The notes: generated by a model not told the origin, from the sequence alone. DNA of 36,499 nucleotides from an uncultured Prevotellaceae bacterium (GCA_947174945.1 CAMWKZ010000028.1:1-36499), one strand, 5' to 3'; numbered from the stretch's first letter, positions 1-8,027 are shown. Numbers and translations are program-made.

Positions 1-28
1 TATAACTTGAGCTTTCTGCTCTTGTTCT

Positions 29-156
29 CTCATTCTTGAATACCGCCAATATTCGCAGCTGAGAGCAAGCAGTACAGGAGGTTCACGTCTGTTGAGGGCG
101 TGAACTGTTCTTGCTTGTTTAGCTGCATGGTCACTTGGCGGTAACCTAAGAATGAG
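29..156 (+). ncRNA. Candidate rod-like structured RNA (possibly 6S-like)
   Basis: Four nested inverted repeats line up into a single long rod. CTCATTCTT (29-37) pairs with 148-156, TACCGCCAA (41-49) with 135-143, GCAGCT (55-60) with 121-126, CAAGCA (66-71) with 112-117, and GTTCACG (81-87) with 99-105, leaving an 11-nt apical loop. Small internal loops separate the stems. A single hairpin of about 130 nt with internal bulges is the shape of 6S RNA, which binds RNA polymerase, and its length is near that family's. It could instead be the structured 5' leader of the secreted-protein operon starting at 209, or a small palindromic repeat element. No consensus promoter or clear terminator fixes the strand or ends. 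The fold is seen; the identity is inferred. Confidence 0.45.
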
Positions 157-208
157 AATAAGCAATCGAATGGTTGACGCCTTTTTCGTTTCAAAAAATT
201 AAAAAACA

Positions 209-1003
209 ATGAAACAACAATTATTTAAAGTATCTAAGAAAGATTTATTAGTTCTTTTTTCACTTTTTCTGATACAAGGTATAGCAAAAGCACAGGTATC
301 AAGAGGGCTGTGGGAATACGGCCCAGTTATTACCACAACAAACAACGCCTACGGTTGGGTTGCTGAAAATCTAAAAGCATATGGTTTTGGTTCGGCAGAA
401 CAAGAAGGGGTAACGTTCTGGAACAAGAACCGTTGGTGGGTTCCCTCTTTCCGTTCTCGCTTCGACATCACGAAAGATATTGATACCCCAGCAGGTGATG
501 TTAAAGTAAAATGGGCAGACTGGGGCTTACGCAACTACTCTATTGGCTATCATGTCGGGTATTTGTCGTATGTCAGTCCTATCGGCTTTGATGTTCAGGT
601 GGATTATGAAAAGCAAAATTGGCGTTCAAAGTTTCCTGGGCAAGATGATTATACCAACTATGAGAAACAAATGATTGTACCTACCATCTTGCTGAAAACT
701 CGATTAGGGGATTTCACAAGAAACACCTTCAATGTCATTATTGAGGCAGGTGCCAAATACAATTATGTACTTTCTGCAAAAGGTGAGTATGATGACGTGA
801 AGTCTTTGAACAACGGAGTTACGGGAGTCTTTGGCATTGGTGTCATTAATTCTTATTCCCACTTTGCTATCCAATTGCGCTACGAACACGATTTCTTCGA
901 CTATTTCAACAAAGATTTTTCGCCCAATGGAACATTAAAGCCATACGATGGTTTTTCCTCTAAACATGGTACATTGAATCTTTACACATCATTTGGATTC
1001 TAA
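209..1003 (+). CDS. Secreted protein, probable outer-membrane beta-barrel
   Basis: 264 residues. I do not recognise a named family. The first 29 residues are a Sec signal peptide: lysines, then the hydrophobic run LLVLFSLFLIQGIA, ending AKA-Q. The rest has alternating polar and aromatic strands and ends in LYTSFGF; a terminal phenylalanine is typical of outer-membrane barrel proteins. It is the first gene of an operon of exported proteins running to 6132. The next gene starts close to its stop, either 16 nt downstream or overlapping by 11 nt. It may be the outer-membrane component of that set, but this rests only on signal peptide, composition and context. Confidence 0.6.
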   Translation: MKQQLFKVSKKDLLVLFSLFLIQGIAKAQVSRGLWEYGPVITTTNNAYGWVAENLKAYGFGSAEQEGVTFWNKNRWWVPSFRSRFDITKDIDTPAGDVKVKWADWGLRNYSIGYHVGYLSYVSPIGFDVQVDYEKQNWRSKFPGQDDYTNYEKQMIVPTILLKTRLGDFTRNTFNVIIEAGAKYNYVLSAKGEYDDVKSLNNGVTGVFGIGVINSYSHFAIQLRYEHDFFDYFNKDFSPNGTLKPYDGFSSKHGTLNLYTSFGF

Positions 1004-1019
1004 TAAAAAGACATCTACT

Positions 1020-1532
1020 ATGATTATAAGACATTTGATGATAATAAAGCTTTTGGTTTTATTATTCACAACAACTTCTTGTTCTGCAAAAAGCAAGAAG
1101 AGTGAAAAAGATTATTCCCCAATGCACAGAAGTGAGATAATGCTCAGAAAGGCTATCGGTGATAGCATTTCAAATATCATCTTAAGAGCCAATACTATTG
1201 AGATTGGCTGTGATTCAGCAACAATAACAAAATTGGGAAACAATGACCGTTCTATCATTCGATATTTGGTAACAGACTCCTGCAATTATACAGCAGACAC
1301 GGAAGTTTTTGGGCAGTTCCACGCTTATTTATTCGCAAAATTTACTTCCAAGAAAAGAACTATCACTGCTCAGTATGATTTCAGACTTCATAAATGGATG
1401 CTCATTGGAGAAAACAACAAACTTCTGAGAAGATTCGATTTGCTAAATATGGAGATATTGAAATATGCGTTACTTGCATTCCCAAAGAACCAGAAACTTA
1501 TTGAGATTTTTAAAGAACAACAAGAAAAATGA
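1020..1532 (+). CDS. Putative lipoprotein of the caspase-like operon
   Basis: 170 residues from the ATG at 1020. An in-frame ATG at 993 would add nine polar residues ahead of the signal sequence and overlap the previous gene, so I prefer 1020. The N-terminus is a lipoprotein signal: basic start, hydrophobic IIKLLVLLFTTTS, then Cys in a TTSC lipobox, followed by SAKSKKS. The mature part is small, with mixed helix and strand and no motif I recognise. Its stop overlaps the ATG of the caspase-like gene by four bases (ATGA), which indicates translational coupling. Function is unknown; attachment to a membrane in the same pathway as the protease is an inference. Confidence 0.6.
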   Translation: MIIRHLMIIKLLVLLFTTTSCSAKSKKSEKDYSPMHRSEIMLRKAIGDSISNIILRANTIEIGCDSATITKLGNNDRSIIRYLVTDSCNYTADTEVFGQFHAYLFAKFTSKKRTITAQYDFRLHKWMLIGENNKLLRRFDLLNMEILKYALLAFPKNQKLIEIFKEQQEK

Positions 1533-2776
1533 AAAAGGCATTAATACTGATTTTTGCAGCTATCTTTACAATGGCAGCAAACGCCAAAACAATACATTGG
1601 CTTACATTTATTGACACAACGGACAAATGGTATGATGAATTGGGACGTCAACGTGGTGTCGGAGAAATGGATAAAGTTGGACGCAAAATCCTTTATTCAA
1701 AGTTTATTCACGTGGTAAATGCAGCCTTGGCAGAAAAGGGTTATACTTCAGATATCCAAGACTATTGGGACACATCAACCTCTCCAGAGAACTGCAAAAA
1801 AGCTGTGAACAATCTCAGTTGCGACCCTGAGGATATTGTTGTGTTCTACTACATTGGACATGGTGGTAGGCCAGAGAAAGAAGACATTAACGCTCATCCA
1901 TTCCCCCAAATATGTTTGGCACAAAATTCAGCTAGCAAGTATATCCCATTGGAGTGGATTCACAATACCTTAAAATCGAAAGGTGCGCGTTTAACAATTA
2001 CGATTGGAATGTGCTGTAACGGGAAAGACCCAGACATGACGATTAAGACCGCCCCGTCATTCCACACAACTGTCAACTATGGCAACGCCTTTGTGGCAAA
2101 TGCTGGTGTTCAGGCAATTCAAAAATTATTTTTGGAAAACACTGGTGATTTAATAGCAACTTCGGCATCACCGGGTGAATTATCTTGGGGAGCTGTCGGT
2201 TTTGAAGGTTTCGGAGGCTTGGATGATTATACAGCTTGCTTTATAGACCTTTTCAATCAAAAAGCCGAAAGTGGAAAAATTGAATGGAAATCCTTTTTCA
2301 ATGAAGTTGGCTTATATGTAAAGGAGGTAAATAAGAAAATGAGCCGTCCAAGAACACAATCCCCTATTTTCCATCCAAATATCTCATCTGCATCCCAGCC
2401 AAGACAACAACAGCGTGAGGAGCCAGATGAGAATATAGAGAAGATAGAAAAGAAAGACAACACACAACAAGATGAACGAACTGATGATGGTAACAACACG
2501 CTATCACAATACTTTGATTATATCATAGACAAAAATATCCCATTAGAAAAGCGCGTGGCACTTACGAACGAATTAAAGAAAATCTTTACTAGTAATGCAA
2601 CGATTAAAGTTTTGGGACAAGATGTAGACCAAGTAATAGACAAAGAATCTGTAGATGTATTCTTCAACAGAGTATCCACAAGTAGAATCTTATTGAAAGT
2701 TGTACCAGTTGATGGTAAATTCACTTCTGACAACAGAGTTTCCGAAATGCGAGTACGTGAATATTATAAAAAATAG
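1529..2776 (+). CDS. Secreted caspase-like (C14-type) cysteine protease with C-terminal accessory domain
   Basis: 415 residues. Residues 1-19 are a signal peptide ending ANA. The caspase-like fold covers about 20-270. The strand VVFYYIGHGG places a candidate catalytic His at 111, and LTITIGMCCNG places the candidate catalytic Cys at 162 (163 is also Cys). The Asp usually found two residues before the caspase Cys is replaced here by Gly. An acidic, Gln/Glu-rich linker spans about 284-325. A C-terminal domain at about 327-405 resembles the two small secreted proteins downstream. It overlaps its upstream neighbour by ATGA and precedes the next gene by 9 nt. Proteolysis in the periplasm or outside the cell is the likely role; substrate and activation are unknown. 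Caspase assignment is by motif only. Confidence 0.7.
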   Translation: MKKALILIFAAIFTMAANAKTIHWLTFIDTTDKWYDELGRQRGVGEMDKVGRKILYSKFIHVVNAALAEKGYTSDIQDYWDTSTSPENCKKAVNNLSCDPEDIVVFYYIGHGGRPEKEDINAHPFPQICLAQNSASKYIPLEWIHNTLKSKGARLTITIGMCCNGKDPDMTIKTAPSFHTTVNYGNAFVANAGVQAIQKLFLENTGDLIATSASPGELSWGAVGFEGFGGLDDYTACFIDLFNQKAESGKIEWKSFFNEVGLYVKEVNKKMSRPRTQSPIFHPNISSASQPRQQQREEPDENIEKIEKKDNTQQDERTDDGNNTLSQYFDYIIDKNIPLEKRVALTNELKKIFTSNATIKVLGQDVDQVIDKESVDVFFNRVSTSRILLKVVPVDGKFTSDNRVSEMRVREYYKK

Positions 2777-2785
2777 GCAACCTTT

Positions 2786-3391
2786 ATGAAAAAGAATATT
2801 TTGAAAACTGTAATGACAGCAGTAATGCTGCTGGCTTGTATAACTGCTCAAGCCCAAAGTTCTGCCGACGAAATGATAAAACGTCGCTGTGCTGACAAAG
2901 TAAAACAAATGTGTGACTATATTGAATATATGGCCAACCCTCAACAAAAAGAAACTAACCGTCGCTATTATCGTAATGCGGCATTAAATCTATTTATCGG
3001 GCGAGGAAACTCTTATGAAGAGAATGGTCGCATTCGTGATGGGGTAACTATGGAAGTAACATCAGTAAGTCGCAAAAATCCATATTCTTATCCGATAAGA
3101 ACTTACTTTTCCAATTTGATTAACCGCCTTAGCTATTCAAAAGTCGTCATGCAGACAACAGATGTTTCAGCAATGAAAGTTAGCGAACTGCAGCCTATTA
3201 GCGATGATACTTACGTTTGTACTGTCTATTTTGAACAATCATTCTGTGGCTATCGTGACGGTCGCCCTGTCTACAAAGACATTACGCGTAAACGTGTAAA
3301 ATGTTATGTTAAAGTTGAGCAAACAGAAGATGGCGAAGAGTATATCGTAATGTTAGGTGATGTAACGGCTACCGATACACAGCGATTATGA
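2786..3391 (+). CDS. Small secreted protein, paralogue of the next gene
   Basis: 201 residues with a signal peptide (VMTAVMLLACITAQA-Q, about 1-23). The mature domain (about 36-192) aligns by eye with the next gene product. Both have a helix with C-x-YI-x-Y, a stretch ending AL-x-LF or ARKLF, a segment preceding (T/R)-x-F followed by L-x-x-L, and a terminal TEDG-x-E(Y/W) strand followed by LG or FG. The same pattern, less clearly, occurs at the end of the caspase-like protein. The fold may be of the NTF2/SnoaL type, but that is a guess. Its stop overlaps the next start by ATGA. No function is assigned; being a partner, inhibitor or substrate of the protease is plausible from context. Confidence 0.55.
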   Translation: MKKNILKTVMTAVMLLACITAQAQSSADEMIKRRCADKVKQMCDYIEYMANPQQKETNRRYYRNAALNLFIGRGNSYEENGRIRDGVTMEVTSVSRKNPYSYPIRTYFSNLINRLSYSKVVMQTTDVSAMKVSELQPISDDTYVCTVYFEQSFCGYRDGRPVYKDITRKRVKCYVKVEQTEDGEEYIVMLGDVTATDTQRL

Positions 3392-4086
3392 AAAGAATAG
3401 TTATTTTACACATTAGTTTATATCTGTGCATTGCTTATTGCAATGCACAGACTACTCGTGCAGAAATACCACTATCCTTGCTTACCATACAAAGTACGTT
3501 GGCCGAAAGTGATACCGTCCTAACAGATTCTACTGAAATTACCCGACGACTGGAAATAATTTTCAAGAGGCGGACAAAAGAAAGACTCTGGCAATTATCC
3601 GAATGTATATCTTATTTGTGCAACAATAAGCAAACCAATCAGAAAAAGTCTCAATATTCCAGAATTGCAAGAAAATTATTTTCCGACGATGCCCAAGTGT
3701 TTATAATAACAAAAGGTAACCTAACAAAAGAAGTGAGTGTTTCAACATTCTTTCATAGGCTTCTTTCTGACCCCTCAATATCTGTTGTATCTATAGATTC
3801 AATAATGATTCCTAAATGGGATTATGCTCTGATTAAAGCAGACACTCTGGGCATTATATATTCTAATAGTGATATGACTGCTTTAAATACAATTAAAGAA
3901 TTTGGCCACTCACAGGTAAAACTTCCAATTGTTAGTAACGAAACAGAAGATGGTACGGAATGGGTTCCATTATTTGGGAGTATGATAGTAACCATAACAT
4001 ACAAATATGAAAAGAATAGAAAAACTAATAGGGGTAGTCTTGATGCTATTAGCAACAAGCTACACCAACGCACAGGTCTTAGGTAA
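3388..4086 (+). CDS. Small secreted protein with apparent frameshifted C-terminal extension
   Basis: 232 residues with a signal peptide ending YCNA-Q (about 1-20). Residues 62-203 match the 201-residue neighbour, including the C-terminal signature TEDGTEW and FG. The paralogue ends ten residues after that Gly. Here the frame continues a further 27 or so residues, rich in Lys, Arg and Asn, that are read out of frame through the signal-peptide region of the next gene. An out-of-frame TGA at 4008-4010 overlaps the next ATG exactly as at the other junctions of this operon. This suggests a one-base change near the 3' end that removed the normal stop. Function unknown. Confidence 0.55.
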   Translation: MKRIVILHISLYLCIAYCNAQTTRAEIPLSLLTIQSTLAESDTVLTDSTEITRRLEIIFKRRTKERLWQLSECISYLCNNKQTNQKKSQYSRIARKLFSDDAQVFIITKGNLTKEVSVSTFFHRLLSDPSISVVSIDSIMIPKWDYALIKADTLGIIYSNSDMTALNTIKEFGHSQVKLPIVSNETEDGTEWVPLFGSMIVTITYKYEKNRKTNRGSLDAISNKLHQRTGLR

Positions 4087-4822
4087 CTTATTAGATAATA
4101 ACCTCTATGGCGCAAGGATAAAACTTGTAGATGAATTCTTTGAACGATTCAATGGAAAAGCAATGAGGCCAGATATTAAGGCGGATTCTCAGGATGCCGA
4201 CTTCAAGAATCTATTGGTGCTATTCAACGGTGAAATGTTCAAGTCCTCACAGGATTCCACTTTTCGGGAAGCAAAATCTTTTGCCCATAAAGTCCTGCAA
4301 GATAGCGTACAACTAAATTACAAAGACACGACATGGATAGCAAAAGCCACCTGTCACGGGACATTCAAAGAAAAACCTGTTGACTTCACACTCTATTTGA
4401 ATGTAGAAAATCGACATGGGAGACTTTACAAATGGGTAATAGCAAAGGCAGAGGGAAATATTTTCAGACTGAAGCCTTCATTGGAGAAGGAATCCATCAT
4501 GTTAATGCCAGATGACCATGAAACTAATTTTATGTCATTGCGACGTATTACGACAGAAAAGGATGATTACATTCTGAACTACAAGCAAAAGCAATTCTCT
4601 ATTGACCAAACATCGGTATTCTATGCCTTTGTCAATACAGGGCTATTGAATATTGAGTATGTGAGAGGTTTAGAGTTTATATTTTTCCAAGTTCCAGAAT
4701 ATAAATTTTCTATTAGTCACTTTGAGCGAGACACCTACAATGCAGGGTGGTTAATTAGTTCTTTAGAAAGAGTAACAGACGAAGAAAAAGCAGAATTTCT
4801 TAATTATATTTACAACAAATGA
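4007..4822 (+). CDS. Secreted protein of the caspase-like operon, unknown family
   Basis: 271 residues. The signal peptide MKRIEKLIGVVLMLLATSYTNA-Q supports the ATG at 4007 even though this overlaps the previous gene by 80 nt in another frame. The mature protein starts with a helix carrying VDEFFERFNG and then has a strand-rich body containing KDTTWIAKATC and LYKWVIAKAEGNIF. The family is not recognised. Its TGA overlaps the ATG of the next gene by four bases, so it is translationally coupled to it. Export and operon membership are supported; a role in the same process as the protease is inferred from position alone. Confidence 0.6.
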   Translation: MKRIEKLIGVVLMLLATSYTNAQVLGNLLDNNLYGARIKLVDEFFERFNGKAMRPDIKADSQDADFKNLLVLFNGEMFKSSQDSTFREAKSFAHKVLQDSVQLNYKDTTWIAKATCHGTFKEKPVDFTLYLNVENRHGRLYKWVIAKAEGNIFRLKPSLEKESIMLMPDDHETNFMSLRRITTEKDDYILNYKQKQFSIDQTSVFYAFVNTGLLNIEYVRGLEFIFFQVPEYKFSISHFERDTYNAGWLISSLERVTDEEKAEFLNYIYNK

Positions 4823-6132
4823 AAAGAGTAATTATTATTGTATTATCAGCCATATTTGCAATTTCCATCAAAGCACAGCAGCCCGTAAGCGTAGTTCAGA
4901 AGTTTGGTCATGCAATGCAACAATGGTGCAGTACAGACGAAATAGAGTATCATGAACAGGCTATAAACTTTGCAAAAGGAAAAATAAAGTGTCTTGTTGA
5001 CGACAAAATAACTCAAGATGCTGTTGCAAACGACCAATCTAAGTTATTGACAAATGGCACACAAGAAATTGTATCGTATATGAACATTTTTCAAGATGCT
5101 ATTATGCAAGGGCAAAAATATGAGATGTCAAATATAAAGGAAAGGGCAGATTTTGTTGAGCCGACGGCATTTAAGAATGAAAATCCACCTAGTTTCGTTA
5201 GCGCAGACCTGACACTGAGTGGAAAACTGGTTTATAACATCACAGACATTTTTTATGTCCGAGATGGGAAGATAACCAAGATTATTGATTATTCGTCTGA
5301 TAATTCTGTGGGTAAGGCTCTTGAACTATACTCGAATCGTAAATATGACGAGGCTTTTAAGATGTTTCGCAAACTAGCTTATGCCGATTTCGGAAATTTT
5401 GATGCTCAGTATTATATGGTTGTTATGGAAATCAAGAAGCAAGGATGTGGATTTTTAGACAAGAATGTAAGGGATAAAGAACTTACATGGTTTATTGCTA
5501 AAAACTACTTTGCAAACAATCAAAATGCTGTCAAACTTGCTACAAAGTTTCCTTTATATGAAAAAAAGATGGATTATGCTCATTATCCATCATATTATGA
5601 GTGGATATTAAGATGTAAACAGCCTGCTCAGTCTGGACTGATGATGTCTTTTGATACTAAAACCATGTCGGCTGGATTTGTCAATGAAAGTGGGCAGCTT
5701 GTGATACCATACGGCAAATATAGCGTAGCCTTTCCGTACCACGAAGGCCGCTCGTTGGTAGTCTCAAAAGTTACAGAACAATGCGGTTTTATTGATGATA
5801 AGGGTAATGAAGCCGTTCCCATGATTTATCAAACGGCCATTGCAGATTTTTACAAAGGCCGCACATGGTGTGCAAAAGACGGAGCCACTTATCTTGTAGA
5901 CAATCAAGGTAAGGTTCTAAAAACTGTTCTCGGTCATTCGTATCTCATTCCTTATTCTCCCGTAGGTAAATACGCCATGCTTTTCAAAACTGAAAAAATC
6001 TTCGACATCTATGACTATAATGGCAACCTATGCTATGAAGATTATACCTCATGGAGTTTCAACAGTATTACAGGCCTAGTGACTATGAAAAAAGATGGAG
6101 CACCTGATGTACAATATAAAATAGAATGGTAA
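4819..6132 (+). CDS. Secreted WG-repeat protein
   Basis: 437 residues, last gene of the operon. Signal peptide at about 1-19 (VIIIVLSAIFAISIKA-Q). Residues 23-160 form an alpha/beta domain that may be a distant relative of the small secreted proteins upstream, with a short helix followed by strands ending VRDGKITKIIDY. Residues 165-215 look TPR-like (ALELYSNRKYDEAFKMFRKLA). From about 280 there are WG-type repeats: GFVNESGQLVIP followed by a phenylalanine and EGRS, then GFIDDKGNEAVP with YKGRTW, then a weaker LVDNQGKV unit. WG repeats usually mediate protein binding at the cell surface. The 22-bp repeat array and a terminator lie just downstream. Exact function unknown. Confidence 0.65.
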   Translation: MKRVIIIVLSAIFAISIKAQQPVSVVQKFGHAMQQWCSTDEIEYHEQAINFAKGKIKCLVDDKITQDAVANDQSKLLTNGTQEIVSYMNIFQDAIMQGQKYEMSNIKERADFVEPTAFKNENPPSFVSADLTLSGKLVYNITDIFYVRDGKITKIIDYSSDNSVGKALELYSNRKYDEAFKMFRKLAYADFGNFDAQYYMVVMEIKKQGCGFLDKNVRDKELTWFIAKNYFANNQNAVKLATKFPLYEKKMDYAHYPSYYEWILRCKQPAQSGLMMSFDTKTMSAGFVNESGQLVIPYGKYSVAFPYHEGRSLVVSKVTEQCGFIDDKGNEAVPMIYQTAIADFYKGRTWCAKDGATYLVDNQGKVLKTVLGHSYLIPYSPVGKYAMLFKTEKIFDIYDYNGNLCYEDYTSWSFNSITGLVTMKKDGAPDVQYKIEW

Positions 6133-6192
6133 TGGATTTGCGTTGAGTTCGCATAATATATCATTAGTGACGTAAGGCATATAATAACTTAG

Positions 6193-6456
6193 CGGGACGG
6201 TTCCAAATGATTCCGCACCCGCTAAAAACAGGTTCAGGGCGGGCGCTCTGAATGTTAAGGGCGACCGCTCCATTCATTAAGGGCGGCCGCCCTTAATCAT
6301 AAGCACGGGCGCTCTACGACCAGAGGGAGCCGTTCCGTCACCCGGCGGGAACGGCTCTTTATCCCTCTCCGAGCGTCTGTTTATCCCTTCCCGAGGCACT
6401 CCGCACAACGTAAAGAGCTACTCCGCACGATGTGCGGAGCCGTTTCGCACGATGTA
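6193..6456. repeat. GC-rich intergenic array with a 22-bp period (about 10-12 degenerate units)
   Basis: The stretch between the two convergent genes (6133-6600) is built of diverged 22-bp units. GGGCG starts at 6237, 6259 and 6281. GGGCGCTCT at 6241 recurs at 6307, which is 66 bp away. TTTATCCCT starts at 6358 and 6380, ACTCCGCAC at 6398 and 6420, and CGCACGATGT at 6424 and 6446. A GAG/GAA position falls at 6327, 6349, 6371, 6393, 6415 and 6437. Units are partly self-complementary: a perfect 20-bp palindrome at 6277-6296 and stems 6189-6196/6218-6225 and 6421-6428/6432-6439. No gene is visible. At 22 bp it is not a coding repeat. The remainder of the gap, 6492-6600, shows nothing I can assign. 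Confidence 0.8.
6327..6362 (+). terminator. Rho-independent terminator after the secreted-protein operon
   Basis: GAGCCGTTCC (6327-6336) pairs perfectly with GGAACGGCTC (6348-6357) around an 11-nt loop, and the following bases TTTAT give a short U tract. It sits about 195 nt downstream of the last stop of the 209-6132 operon and is made from two adjacent units of the 22-bp array, so the repeat itself appears to supply the terminator. Confidence 0.55.
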
Positions 6457-6470
6457 CCCACCTAAGAAAT

Positions 6471-6491
6471 CACACTTTTAAAACGAGATAA
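6471..6491. repeat. Diverged single copy of the ATPase-flanking 21-bp repeat
   Basis: This 21-bp stretch begins CACACTTTT and ends GATAA. It matches the repeat upstream of the ATPase (CACACTTTTTCAACGGAA plus TAA) at about 17 of 21 positions, in the same orientation. It lies 110 bp past the ATPase stop, so the gene is bracketed by direct copies of one repeat. A chance match in AT-rich DNA is possible but less likely given the length. Confidence 0.5.
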
Positions 6492-6600
6492 TCAACAAAA
6501 GTTACTGCATTGGCTCTACTGTCAGTAAGTGCCTCGACCCAAGTGTAATAAAGTGTATTTATTAAAAACCTACGAAAATACCGAAATGTTTTGCTTGAAA

Positions 6601-7935
6601 TTATACGAAAATACCAGATTCTTTCAAGGTAGCATCCATTCTTCCGCTTAGATATTCCCTAAAGGCGTAAAGCGGGATGTTCTCTATCCACGACTGGTTC
6701 TCGTAGTTCTTCATGCTCAAACGGATGCCTTTTAGGGCGGGGTTGCTTTCAATAAAGACCTTCATGGACTTTGCCTTCACGTTCTCTTCTGCTTTTACCT
6801 CAACAGGATATACGTTGTCGCTAAGTTGGATGACAAAGTCCAGCTCTATACGCGACCTCTCTACGGAATGGTAATACACTGGGATGCCCGTGGTTGCCAG
6901 CTGCGACTCAACGTACACCTCGGTAAAAGCCCCTTTATATTCCTTGAAGATGTTTTCGCCCACCATTATCTGACTGGCTGGCACGTCGGCCATTGCCCCC
7001 ATCAGTCCTACATCCATGATGAAGAGCTTGAAAGCATCGCGGTCTTCATAGAACTTCAACGGCATCTGGACTGCATTTACACGGTTGACCTTATAGACTA
7101 TACCTGCATCCGTCAGCCATTGGATGGCCTCTTCAAATTCGGCAGCTCTGGCACCCTTCTTCATGGCACCGAAGACAAATTTCTTATTCTCCTTAGTGAG
7201 TTGCGACACAATGTTTTGCCACACCATTCGGATGCGGGGGACGACACGCTTAGGGGCGTGTTTGCTGAAATCACGGTCATAGTCATTCAGTATCTGCTTC
7301 TGTTCGGTTCGTACAGCGTTAATCCCCTTCCCTTCGGCGTATGCCCTAACAGCTGCCGGCATACCGCCAACATAATAATACTGGCGCAAGAGGTCGATGT
7401 ACTCGCTGCTAATAGCACTGAGCACCGCCCAGTTGCTTTCAGCAAGCAACTCTTGCATCTTGTCTTTACCGTTTGCGAGCAGGAACTCTCCAAATGTCAT
7501 CGGATAAAGATACAGTTCGTCAACCTTGCCAACAGGATATGATATTCCTTCGTGGAGCGCAATACCCAAAAGACTGCCACATGCAACGATATGATATTCA
7601 GGAGCGTCTTCCGCAAAAGCCTTTAGCCTTGTCAGTGCAACAGGGCAATCTTGAATTTCGTCCAAAATCACAAGGGTGTCATGAGGGGTTATGTCTATGC
7701 CCGTTATGGCCGACAAACCTCTTAATAGTTTGTCGGCGGCCTTTTCTGTTGTCATGAGCTGGTTTGCAGCATCGTCACGGTCAAAGCTGACAAATGCGGT
7801 ATTTTTGTATTCACGACTGCCAAATTCCTTCAGCAGCCAAGTCTTACCAACCTGTCTTGCACCAAACAACACTAATGGCCTTCTTTCTTTAGAGGCACTC
7901 CATCTTTTCAAGTCCTTATACAAATATCTCTCCAT
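6601..7935 (-). CDS. AAA family ATPase with DUF4143 / nuclease-like C-terminus
   Basis: 444 residues from the ATG whose first base is 7935. A longer frame to 7971 would run into the repeat array and add a non-conserved head. Walker A is GARQVGKT at residues 25-32, and Walker B is LVILDEIQDC. The C-terminal DUF4143 region contains ELDFVIQ followed by YPVEVKA, a pattern like the PD-(D/E)xK nuclease core (Asp, then E-x-K). Members of this AAA/DUF4143 family are common and multi-copy in Bacteroidota and archaea, and their biological role is not settled. It is a single-gene unit, flanked by copies of a 21-bp repeat, with its own consensus promoter inside the repeats. The family call is firm; the role (defence, mobile cassette or regulator) is open. 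Confidence 0.85.
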   Translation of the reverse strand: MERYLYKDLKRWSASKERRPLVLFGARQVGKTWLLKEFGSREYKNTAFVSFDRDDAANQLMTTEKAADKLLRGLSAITGIDITPHDTLVILDEIQDCPVALTRLKAFAEDAPEYHIVACGSLLGIALHEGISYPVGKVDELYLYPMTFGEFLLANGKDKMQELLAESNWAVLSAISSEYIDLLRQYYYVGGMPAAVRAYAEGKGINAVRTEQKQILNDYDRDFSKHAPKRVVPRIRMVWQNIVSQLTKENKKFVFGAMKKGARAAEFEEAIQWLTDAGIVYKVNRVNAVQMPLKFYEDRDAFKLFIMDVGLMGAMADVPASQIMVGENIFKEYKGAFTEVYVESQLATTGIPVYYHSVERSRIELDFVIQLSDNVYPVEVKAEENVKAKSMKVFIESNPALKGIRLSMKNYENQSWIENIPLYAFREYLSGRMDATLKESGIFV

Positions 7936-7995
7936 ATCGTTATCATTCAAAGTCTTACGTGCAGAAACCACACTTTTTCAACGGAATAATCGGTA

Positions 7996-8027
7996 CAAAA
8001 CTACACTTTTTCAACGGAATAACCAAA
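7996..8027 (-). promoter_or_regulatory. Consensus Bacteroidota promoter for the ATPase, inside the repeat array
   Basis: Read on the minus strand, TTTG (8027-8024) is followed by 20 nt and then TAGTTTTG (8003-7996). This matches the Bacteroidota primary-sigma pattern TTTG, 19-21 nt, TAnnTTTG. Transcription would begin near 7990, leaving a leader of about 55 nt that carries repeat copy 1. The other repeat copies do not form such boxes at the equivalent positions. Confidence 0.65.

Noticed and set aside
6277..6296. Perfect 20-bp palindrome as a replication origin or recombination site
   Set aside because: It is one unit of the 22-bp array and no replication or recombinase gene is near.
6826..7542. 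238-codon plus-strand frame inside the ATPase
   Set aside because: Antisense to a clear AAA/DUF4143 gene; no recognisable domain.
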